Source of the DNA: Clostridia bacterium
GTDB taxonomy: Bacteria; Bacillota; Clostridia; TANB77; CAG-465
Direction of reading: 5' to 3'
NCBI GenBank assembly: GCA_017626395.1
Contig: JAGAIU010000078.1
Location: 124,001-188,000 of the forward strand
DNA: 64,000 nt
A model generated the notes under the pieces. That model was not told the origin of the DNA. It worked only from the letters and a program-made list of their open reading frames with translations, and did not search any database. How positions within the stretch are numbered: position 1 is the first letter of the stretch; every line of letters starts with the position of its first letter. Positions 1-5,995 of the stretch are shown here, in pieces. Both the position numbers and the translations under genes were made by a program.

Positions 1-180
1 TATACTGAAGAAGAATTGTCTGGAAAACAAGTTGTTGTCGTAACTAATTTAAAACCTGCAAAACTATGTGGCATAGAATCTAATGGAATGCTACTTGCAG
101 CAGGGGACTATGATGTGGTAAAATTATTAGTGTTAGATAACAACAATGGTACACTAGAAAATGGTGCTAACATACATTAA
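1..180 (+). CDS. metG: C-terminal end of methionyl-tRNA synthetase (partial)
   Basis: The reading frame is open from the window edge and ends at TAA 178-180, giving the last 59 residues. They match the C-terminal tRNA-binding (OB-fold, EMAP/CsaA-like) domain of methionyl-tRNA synthetase: a [20 protein letters not shown] segment and a following LLAAGD are characteristic of that domain. In MetG this domain dimerises the enzyme and helps bind tRNA. A free-standing CsaA/YtpR-like protein would look similar at this end, so full MetG identity is inferred. It lies 41 bases upstream of lepB on the same strand. Confidence 0.75.
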   Translation, partial: YTEEELSGKQVVVVTNLKPAKLCGIESNGMLLAAGDYDVVKLLVLDNNNGTLENGANIH

Positions 181-221
181 TATTGTATGTGTAGATAAGT
201 TATAGGAGGTAAACAAAAGAT

Positions 222-1028
222 ATGAATGAAGAAAACAAGGTTGAATTAGAGAAAAAGCTTCAAGAAACTGAAAATGTTGAAGAAGTTGAAAACAACGTTA
301 ATGTTGAAGAACCTAAAGAAGATGAGCCAGAAAAAGATAGTGAAGAATACTATGATGATATAAACTATCAACAAAAGGAAGAAACTGAAAAAGTTAAAGA
401 AAAAACTAGAAGTGTATTAAGAGAAGCTATAGATTGGGTAATTTGCTTTGTAATAGCTTATGTAATATATTTAAATATTAATTATTTCTTAATATCAGCA
501 CCTGGTGTTAGACAAGAGTCAATGTATCCAACAGTAATGAGTGGAGAAAGAGTACTTGTAATAAGACCATGGCTTGCAGGAGATTTTGAGTATGGAGATA
601 TAGTTACATTTGAAGCACCAATAGATAATAAACTTTACTTAGATTCAGCTGAAGCATTTCCAACAGCTCAATATGAAAATTATACAGGATTAACATTATT
701 CTTATATAAATTTTTAGATGTAAATAAAACAACATATATAAAAAGAGTAATAGGATTACCTGGTGATCATATTGAAATAAAAGATGGTAATGTATATAGA
801 AATGGCGAAATGTTAAACGAACCATATATAAGAGAACCTTTAACAGAAGATCAACAAGAAGAGTATTCAGATGTTGTTGTACCAGAAGATACAGTATATG
901 TAATGGGAGATAATAGAGGCTCAAGTATGGATTCTAGAACATTTGGATGTATACCATATGATAGAGTTAATGGTAAAGTAGTTTGTAGATTATGGCCACT
1001 AAATAAATTAGGAGCTATAGATAAATAA
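222..1028 (+). CDS. lepB: Signal peptidase I
   Basis: Type I signal peptidase, which cleaves signal peptides from exported proteins at the outer face of the membrane. Residues 1-68 form an unusually long, very acidic cytoplasmic tail; one membrane segment spans about 70-91. The catalytic serine is S100 in QESMYPT and the general-base lysine is K174 in YIKRVIGLPGD; box E is GDNRGSSMDSR at 229-239. At 268 residues it is long for a Gram-positive enzyme because of the acidic tail. The start ATG follows AGGAGGT by 11 bases. It sits between metG and holB in a same-strand run. Confidence 0.95.
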   Translation: MNEENKVELEKKLQETENVEEVENNVNVEEPKEDEPEKDSEEYYDDINYQQKEETEKVKEKTRSVLREAIDWVICFVIAYVIYLNINYFLISAPGVRQESMYPTVMSGERVLVIRPWLAGDFEYGDIVTFEAPIDNKLYLDSAEAFPTAQYENYTGLTLFLYKFLDVNKTTYIKRVIGLPGDHIEIKDGNVYRNGEMLNEPYIREPLTEDQQEEYSDVVVPEDTVYVMGDNRGSSMDSRTFGCIPYDRVNGKVVCRLWPLNKLGAIDK

Positions 1029-1054
1029 TATATGAAATTAAAAGGAGAATAGAT

Positions 1055-1897
1055 ATGTTTGGAAATATTGTTGGACACGAAAAGCAAAAAGAAATTTTAA
1101 GCAAAAGTATAGAAAATGGCAATATCTCACATGCATATCTATTTTTTGGCAATAATGGAATAGGAAAATATACACTTGCACGTGAATTTGCTAAAGAAAT
1201 TTTAAAGACAGATAATTTAGATAATCATCCGGACTTTAAAGTAATATCTAAAAGAGAAGATAAAAAAGATATTATAGTTGAGCAAATTAGAGAAGAACTA
1301 ATAGATAGTGTGTATATAGTTCCTGCTGCTGGAGATAGAAAAGTATATATAATAAATGATGCACAATATTTAAATACTGCATCACAAAATACACTATTAA
1401 AAACTTTAGAAGAGCCACCAAAATATATAACAATTATTTTAGTAGCTTCTAATCTAAGTGCATTTTTAACTACAATTTTATCTAGAGTAAATCAAGTACC
1501 TTTTGAAGGAATTTCAAATTCACAATTAAAAGAGTACATGATAGAAAAATATAATATTAATTTTAAGGATAACATACTAGAATATATTGATGGGTCGATA
1601 GGTAAAGCTATTGATATAATTAATAACAAATTATTAGACAAGTTTGATGAAGTAGATAAATTCTATGAGTATATAAATGCTAAAAATACAATAGAAGCAA
1701 TGAAAATATCTAATAACATTGAATTTGATAAAAACGAATTATTAGACTATTTAGAGTTTGTTTTATACAAGAATAACAAATTTAATTGTATAAAAATAAT
1801 AGAAAATGCTAAAAACAGATTAAAATCAAATGGAAATTATGATATAATAATAGACAGCATGTTATTAAAATTAATAGATAACATTAAGGAGGTATAA
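1055..1897 (+). CDS. holB: DNA polymerase III subunit delta'
   Basis: Clamp-loader subunit of the replicative polymerase, a AAA+ protein. The N-terminus GNIVGHEKQKEIL and P-loop GNNGIGKYT (residues 32-40) are typical, as is KTLEEPP at 116-122. The arginine-containing SRC motif of the family reads SRV here (143-145), and I see no four-cysteine zinc module after the P-loop, so this is a reduced form. At 280 residues it is slightly short. The next gene, ricT, starts directly after its stop; holB-ricT (yaaT) adjacency is standard in Firmicutes and supports the call. Confidence 0.9.
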   Translation: MFGNIVGHEKQKEILSKSIENGNISHAYLFFGNNGIGKYTLAREFAKEILKTDNLDNHPDFKVISKREDKKDIIVEQIREELIDSVYIVPAAGDRKVYIINDAQYLNTASQNTLLKTLEEPPKYITIILVASNLSAFLTTILSRVNQVPFEGISNSQLKEYMIEKYNINFKDNILEYIDGSIGKAIDIINNKLLDKFDEVDKFYEYINAKNTIEAMKISNNIEFDKNELLDYLEFVLYKNNKFNCIKIIENAKNRLKSNGNYDIIIDSMLLKLIDNIKEV

Positions 1898-2776
1898 ATG
1901 AAGAAAGTAGGAATAAGATTTAAGAAGACAGGAAAGCTTTCGTATTATATATCAGAAAATGACGACATTAAACTATCAGATAGTGTTGTAGTTGATACAG
2001 ATAAAGGTGAAGAAATTGGTGTTGTTGCTAAAGTTTTAGAATTAGAAGAAAATGAAGAACTAGAAAAAGTCAAAAGAATGGCAACAGAAAAAGATTTTGA
2101 AAACCAAAGAAATATGGATGAAAAAGCTAAAGAAGCTTTGAAATTCTGTAAAGAAGAAGCTAAAAAATTAGAATTAGATATGAAAGTGCTATCTGCTGAA
2201 TATACATTAGATGGTACAAAACTTACTATATACTTTGTATCAGAAGATAGAGTAGACTTTAGAGAACTTGTTAAAATAATAGCTGCTAAATATAGAGCCA
2301 GAATAGAATTAAGACAAATAGGACCAAGAGATGAAGTTAGAGAATATCCTACACTTGGAATGTGTGGAAAAGAAGTTTGCTGTAGAACACATTTACAAAA
2401 CTTTGATCCCGTAACTATCAAAATGGCTAAAGAACAAGGATTACAAATTAATATGTCTAAATTATCTGGAGCATGTGGAAAATTAATGTGCTGCTTAAGA
2501 TATGAAGAAGAACTATATAAAGAAAACTTAAAGAAATTACCTAAAGTAGGAGAAATAGTTAAAGTAAAAGGTGAAAAAGAAAGAGCTAAAGTAACATCAG
2601 TAGATATACTAAATTTAAATGTTAAAGTTAAATTTGGGATAGATAATGAAGAAGAAGAGAGATATGAAACTTATCCAGTAGAAGAACTTAAATGGACACC
2701 AAAACAAAATAAAAAAGAAGAAAAAAATAACAATGATGAAAATCATGAAGATAACGATGAGAATATTGTCGAGTAA
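1898..2776 (+). CDS. ricT: PSP1-domain protein RicT/YaaT
   Basis: Homologue of B. subtilis RicT (YaaT), part of the RicAFT complex that carries [4Fe-4S] clusters and affects RNase Y-dependent mRNA processing, competence and sporulation. The cysteines sit in two near-identical motifs, GMCGKEVCCRTHL (C156, C161, C162) and GACGKLMCCLRYE (C193, C198, C199), as expected for cluster binding. The C-terminus after about residue 265 is low-complexity Lys/Asn/Glu. The start ATG abuts the holB stop with GGAGG just upstream, so the two are co-translated. RicA and RicF are not in the window. Confidence 0.92.
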   Translation: MKKVGIRFKKTGKLSYYISENDDIKLSDSVVVDTDKGEEIGVVAKVLELEENEELEKVKRMATEKDFENQRNMDEKAKEALKFCKEEAKKLELDMKVLSAEYTLDGTKLTIYFVSEDRVDFRELVKIIAAKYRARIELRQIGPRDEVREYPTLGMCGKEVCCRTHLQNFDPVTIKMAKEQGLQINMSKLSGACGKLMCCLRYEEELYKENLKKLPKVGEIVKVKGEKERAKVTSVDILNLNVKVKFGIDNEEEERYETYPVEELKWTPKQNKKEEKNNNDENHEDNDENIVE

Positions 2777-2800
2777 CATTTTTAGGAGGTGAATTTTAAA

Positions 2801-2974
2801 ATGGCATACAGAATATCAGATAAATGTGTAGCTTGTGGAGCTTGCGAAATGAACTGCCCAGTTGGAGCTATATCTATGGGAGATGAAGGTATCTATGTAA
2901 TAGATAAAGATACATGTATTGAATGTGGATCTTGTGCAGCAGTTTGCCCAATGGGAGCACCCGAACAAGAATAA
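2801..2974 (+). CDS. 2[4Fe-4S] ferredoxin
   Basis: Small clostridial-type electron carrier of 57 residues. Two CxxCxxCxxxCP motifs are present: C9-C12-C15-C19 and a second set in DTCIECGSCAAVCP. The start is ATG 2801; a GTG at 2789 lies inside the Shine-Dalgarno sequence AGGAGGTG and cannot be the start. The gene closes the metG-lepB-holB-ricT run and is followed at once by a strong terminator. It indicates low-potential anaerobic electron transfer. Confidence 0.93.
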   Translation: MAYRISDKCVACGACEMNCPVGAISMGDEGIYVIDKDTCIECGSCAAVCPMGAPEQE

Positions 2975-2978
2975 TATT

Positions 2979-3005
2979 AAGATAGCTATAAGCTATCTTT
3001 TTTTA
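2979..3005 (+). terminator. Intrinsic terminator after ferredoxin
   Basis: AAGATAGCT (2979-2987), loop ATA, AGCTATCTT (2991-2999), then a T-run to 3005. It ends the lepB-ferredoxin transcription unit. Confidence 0.9.
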
Positions 3006-3028
3006 TATAAATACACATGAGGTAAAAA

Positions 3029-3343
3029 ATGAAGTATAAAGTATATTGGAAAGAAATAAAATTTTTAGAAATAGAAAAAATAAATGATATGTATCATTCT
3101 GAAATAATTACTGAAAATGTAGATAAAGTAGCTGAACTCGGATATCCAAAGACTTTTATTAATGATATAAAAGAAGTAGATAAAGAATTACCTAAAATAG
3201 TTAGTAATAGATTGCCAGATGTAAATTATCTTAATGAAAAAGGATATGATACAAAAGATATTGAAAAAGCTATAGGCAAATATATAAATGATACAAAATG
3301 TAGAAGAATAACAGATTATATAAGTATAGAAGTAGAGGAATAA
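3029..3343 (+). CDS. Small protein resembling the HipA N-terminal subdomain
   Basis: A 104-residue protein with no confident family name. It shares a pattern with the products at 3680-3949 and 5103-5435: a short beta-rich start, an N-V-x-K-V-x-x-x-G-Y-P-type segment (residues about 30-43), ELPKIVSNRLPD, and an ending CRRITDYISI. The Gly-x-Pro ... LP-x-I/F ... RLP layout recalls the HipA N-terminal subdomain (Couple_hipA), which in split HipBST systems is the separate protein HipS. That match is from memory of the family pattern, not a search. The paralogy with 5103-5435 is visible directly. A likely Shine-Dalgarno (GAGGT) precedes the ATG. Confidence 0.6.
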   Translation: MKYKVYWKEIKFLEIEKINDMYHSEIITENVDKVAELGYPKTFINDIKEVDKELPKIVSNRLPDVNYLNEKGYDTKDIEKAIGKYINDTKCRRITDYISIEVEE

Positions 3344-3389
3344 TCCTCTACTTTTTTGTATTTAAAATAAGGATTAAAGTAATGATAAT

Positions 3390-3418
3390 TTGACATAAAA
3401 CACAGAAAATAGTATAAT
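3390..3418 (+). promoter_or_regulatory. Sigma-A promoter before the small membrane protein
   Basis: Perfect TTGACA (3390-3395), 17-base spacer, TATAAT (3413-3418). Confidence 0.85.
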
Positions 3419-3479
3419 ATAAGTATGAAAATTGTTTTTAAATTATTGAAAAAATTTTCGATAGGAAAGAGGAATTTGA

Positions 3480-3629
3480 ATGAAAGAAAAAATAAAATAT
3501 GGATTTGCTTGTGCAGCTTTATTAGTTGTTTGGATAGGATTAGAAATCTGGGGACTTATCTTAGATTATAATTTCTATTCAGATATAATAGAATGCATAA
3601 AGATGTTCATAGAATCTTTAGCAAGATAA
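3480..3629 (+). CDS. 49-residue membrane microprotein
   Basis: A short gene reading MKEKIKYGFACAAL onward, 49 residues, with one hydrophobic segment at about residues 8-29 (GFACAALLVVWIGLEIWGL) and an amphipathic tail ending in ESLAR. A GAAAGAGGAA Shine-Dalgarno precedes the ATG, a consensus promoter lies 62 bases upstream and a terminator overlaps the stop, so it has its own transcript. Function is unknown. It sits inside the HipA-like gene group but shares no motif with those proteins. Confidence 0.65.
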   Translation: MKEKIKYGFACAALLVVWIGLEIWGLILDYNFYSDIIECIKMFIESLAR

Positions 3630-3651
3630 TCACGAATGTGATTATTTTTCT
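3626..3651 (+). terminator. Intrinsic terminator
   Basis: ATAATCAC (3626-3633), loop GAAT, GTGATTAT (3638-3645), then T-rich. The stem overlaps the stop codon of the microprotein gene. Confidence 0.8.
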
Positions 3652-3679
3652 CTTAAATTAATATTAAAGGGAGGTAGTT

Positions 3680-3949
3680 ATGATGAAAAGGCTTATTTAT
3701 TTGGTAGATTGGAAAGATTACATAGTAGGTCGTGTTTATACTAATGAAAAAGAAGAATACATCTATGAACCAGATTTGGAAAATTGTAGATTGGCTTGTC
3801 GTGAAGGAATGCCTGCATTATTTGTAATGAGACCACAAAGAGAATGGAGTAAAGTATTACCACCATTTATTGCTAGTAGACTAAAAATAAATTCGCAATA
3901 TGACCATAAATTAGTTACAGATTATTTTTCAATAATCGAGCGAAAATAG
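3680..3949 (+). CDS. Small protein resembling the HipA N-terminal subdomain
   Basis: 89 residues, the closest of the three paralogues to HipA N-terminal subdomain style: VDWKDYIVGRVY, then YIYEPDLENCRLACREGMP, then LPPFIASRL (about 62-70), ending TDYFSIIERK. The GMP ... LPPFI ... SRL order parallels the G-x-P ... LP-x-I ... RL order of the proteins at 3029 and 5103. GGGAGGT precedes the first ATG; a second ATG follows immediately and either may be used. Role unknown; by analogy with HipS it could be a regulator of the kinase-like protein encoded downstream. Confidence 0.6.
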   Translation: MMKRLIYLVDWKDYIVGRVYTNEKEEYIYEPDLENCRLACREGMPALFVMRPQREWSKVLPPFIASRLKINSQYDHKLVTDYFSIIERK

Positions 3950-3972
3950 GAGTACTAAGTACTTCTTTTTTT
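3949..3972 (+). terminator. Intrinsic terminator
   Basis: GGAGTACT (3949-3956) pairs with AGTACTTC (3958-3965, one G-U), followed by seven T. It overlaps the stop codon. Confidence 0.75.
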
Positions 3973-4080
3973 GTTGCAAAAATTCTAAAAAAGTAATCGC
4001 AAAAACTGCTAGAAAAATAGGTACTTTTTTATTACCCTGTTTTCTCAAATCTATGTTATATATATAAGCGGGGTGATTAA

Positions 4081-5100
4081 ATGAAAGAAAATATTGAAGA
4101 TTATAGAAAAAATGGTTACATCAATTTAGATGAATACTTAATTAATAATCCAGAAGGATTTACATATCCATATTATATTGATGGATATGATGAAAAGAAT
4201 TTTTGGACTAAAGTTGCAAGTAAAGATAAAGAAAAGTTTATCTACGTTAAGCCAAGAGAAAAAGATTATTTAAATAACGAATATAACGTCTATTCAGAGC
4301 TTTTATATGAAGAACTAATGAAACAAGTCGGGATAAAGAATGTAAGTTTTGATATGGCCCAATATGACGGTTCTATGGCTACTATATCTGAAAATATGTT
4401 AAATGAATATAGTAATAACCAATTTATTATTAATGGTTCTGAACTTTTAGCAAGTAAAACTTATAGAACCGAAGATGAGTATAATATAGAAGATTTATTT
4501 GATTCTATACATGAATATTGCAATGCTGAATATTTAGAAGAAGATGTAGAAGAAAAATGTATAAGTGATATACAAAAAGTATGTATAGCAGATATATTTT
4601 TACTTTCTACTGACCGAAAAGCAACAGATTTTGATTTTATAGCTGGAATAGATAAAAAAGATGAAGAAGATTTAGTGTTAGCACCACTTTGTCATAATAC
4701 TTATGCTTTAGGATCAAATTTCAGTAAAGATGAAATAATAGAAATGTTAGATGACTATGATATGATGTCAGAAAGAATAAATCTTTGCTATTTTGATGCA
4801 GGTATTCCAGAATATAAAAGAGATTATGATTATCCTTATTGGGAAGATTCATTATATTACTTTGTGGATGAAGATGAAAAAAATCTAGATTTTGCTGAAG
4901 AATGTGCAAAGAAATTAAACATAGATGATGCTATAACAAAAGTTGAAAGAAGAATAAATACTAAAATTCCAGAAGAATATAAAGAATTTGTAAGAACTGC
5001 TTTTGATACTAGACTTAGAAATATATGTCAGAGCTTAAATTTAGATTATTACAAAATAATGGATAATAAATATTATGAATATGAAATGGAGGAAATATAG
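4081..5100 (+). CDS. Degenerate HipA/HipT-like kinase
   Basis: 339 residues resembling the kinase core of HipA/CtkA proteins. The N-lobe lysine strand is FIYVKPRE (K57), followed by NEYNVYSELLYEELMKQVGI and SENML, as in CtkA-type kinases. The catalytic-loop region reads STDRKATDFDF (D178 in TDRK) where E. coli HipA has TDGHAKNFSI, and the metal-binding Asp motif reads LAPLCHNTYALG (H205 where HipA has D). The loop Asn is Asp and the metal-ligand Asp is His, so I infer a pseudokinase or altered metal use. Its N-terminus lacks a HipA N-subdomain 1, as in HipT. The HipS-like gene 5103-5435 follows after 2 bases. Confidence 0.6.
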   Translation: MKENIEDYRKNGYINLDEYLINNPEGFTYPYYIDGYDEKNFWTKVASKDKEKFIYVKPREKDYLNNEYNVYSELLYEELMKQVGIKNVSFDMAQYDGSMATISENMLNEYSNNQFIINGSELLASKTYRTEDEYNIEDLFDSIHEYCNAEYLEEDVEEKCISDIQKVCIADIFLLSTDRKATDFDFIAGIDKKDEEDLVLAPLCHNTYALGSNFSKDEIIEMLDDYDMMSERINLCYFDAGIPEYKRDYDYPYWEDSLYYFVDEDEKNLDFAEECAKKLNIDDAITKVERRINTKIPEEYKEFVRTAFDTRLRNICQSLNLDYYKIMDNKYYEYEMEEI

Positions 5101-5102
5101 AT

Positions 5103-5435
5103 ATGGTAATTGAACTGTTATGGGATAATGTAAAAGTTTTAACCATAGAAAAAATGGAAAATTTCTACGTATCAAATGTTTGTAGAGAGAATATAGAAAT
5201 TGCAAGAAGTACTGGCTTTCCAATATTTTTTCTAAAACAGCTAACTGTAATATCAGAAGAACTACCTGCTATTGTAAAACAAAGATTATCTAATGTTAAC
5301 AATATGAAAGGAAAATTAAAGTTTAAAAATGATTATAGCAGTGAAGAATTAGAAGATAATATATACGAATATATTAATCAAACTGAATGTAGAAGACCTA
5401 CAGATAAATTTAGTATAAAGATAGAAATTAAATAA
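5103..5435 (+). CDS. Small HipA N-subdomain-like (HipS-like) protein
   Basis: 110 residues, paralogous to the product of 3029-3343: ENIEIARSTGFPIFFL against ENVDKVAELGYPKTFI, EELPAIVKQRL against KELPKIVSNRL, and ECRRPTDKFSI against KCRRITDYISI. It begins 2 bases after the kinase-like gene, with GGAGG inside the end of that gene, so the pair is translationally coupled. In split HipBST systems the HipS subunit neutralises HipT, which makes an inhibitor role plausible. No HTH (HipB) gene is nearby, so equivalence is inference only. Confidence 0.6.
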   Translation: MVIELLWDNVKVLTIEKMENFYVSNVCRENIEIARSTGFPIFFLKQLTVISEELPAIVKQRLSNVNNMKGKLKFKNDYSSEELEDNIYEYINQTECRRPTDKFSIKIEIK

Positions 5436-5443
5436 GTTACCAC

Positions 5444-5472
5444 TTGAAATTTAAAAATTATTATGTTATACT
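5444..5472 (+). promoter_or_regulatory. Promoter of the valS T-box transcript
   Basis: TTGAAA (5444-5449), 17-base spacer, TATACT (5467-5472). Transcription should start near 5479. Confidence 0.8.
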
Positions 5473-5478
5473 AGTTAC

Positions 5479-5750
5479 ATATTTGAATTAAAAGCAATGA
5501 ACAAGAGGAGTAGAATAGAGGTTATCTGTAGAGAGAAAGACTCAGCGGCTGAAAGGTCTTTTAGAAAAACATATTTGAAGGTAGCTTGGGAGCTGGTATA
5601 CTGAAGTGTGAGCATGTGTAAGTATACTCCGGAACAGTCGGTAAATCTGTAAGTAAGTGCATACAGTAATAAGTATTGTATGAATTAAGGTGGTACCGCG
5701 AATCACAGTCATTCGTCCTTAAATAATTAAGGATTAATGACTGTTTTTTT
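5479..5750 (+). promoter_or_regulatory. Valine T-box riboswitch leader
   Basis: The T-box sequence AAGGTGGTACCGCG is at 5687-5700 and is followed by the competing terminator ACAGTCATT (5705-5713) / AATGACTGT (5736-5744) with a T-run. The Stem I specifier loop, by alignment to the GAA-x-codon-purine pattern of glyQS leaders, reads GAAG-GTA-G with the specifier GTA (Val) at 5581-5583. Uncharged tRNA-Val is expected to pair with GTA and with the T-box, favouring the antiterminator and expression of the two genes downstream. The specifier fits valS as the second of them. Confidence 0.92.
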
Positions 5751-5779
5751 ATACCAAAAAGAAAGGAGAGAAAAGTATT

Positions 5780-5977
5780 ATGCTTAGAGATTTTGGGATA
5801 TTTATAGCACTCGTCTGTCTGCTTCTATCAATAATAGTAGTACTTAATGCAAGATGGATAATACACTGTATGGATAACAGTAAAGATTTAGAAAATAAAA
5901 TGGTTGGTAAAATAAAGGTCGTCTCAACACTTGTGAGCATATTATCTTTATACATATTAGCTATTTTAATTAAATAG
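5780..5977 (+). CDS. 65-residue membrane protein under T-box control
   Basis: Small integral membrane protein with two hydrophobic segments, about residues 5-23 (FGIFIALVCLLLSIIVVL) and 47-64, separated by a charged NSKDLENKMVGKIK loop. AAAGGAGAG precedes the ATG. It lies between the T-box terminator and valS (18 bases before valS), so its expression should respond to valine-tRNA charging. I do not recognise the family. A role linked to amino-acid supply is possible from position only. Confidence 0.7.
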   Translation: MLRDFGIFIALVCLLLSIIVVLNARWIIHCMDNSKDLENKMVGKIKVVSTLVSILSLYILAILIK

Positions 5978-5995
5978 AAAAGGGGAGAATAAATA

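Noticed and set aside
2789-2800. GTG start adding four residues to the ferredoxin
   Set aside because: The GTG lies inside the Shine-Dalgarno sequence AGGAGGTG; ATG 2801 is correctly spaced and gives the standard ferredoxin N-terminus.
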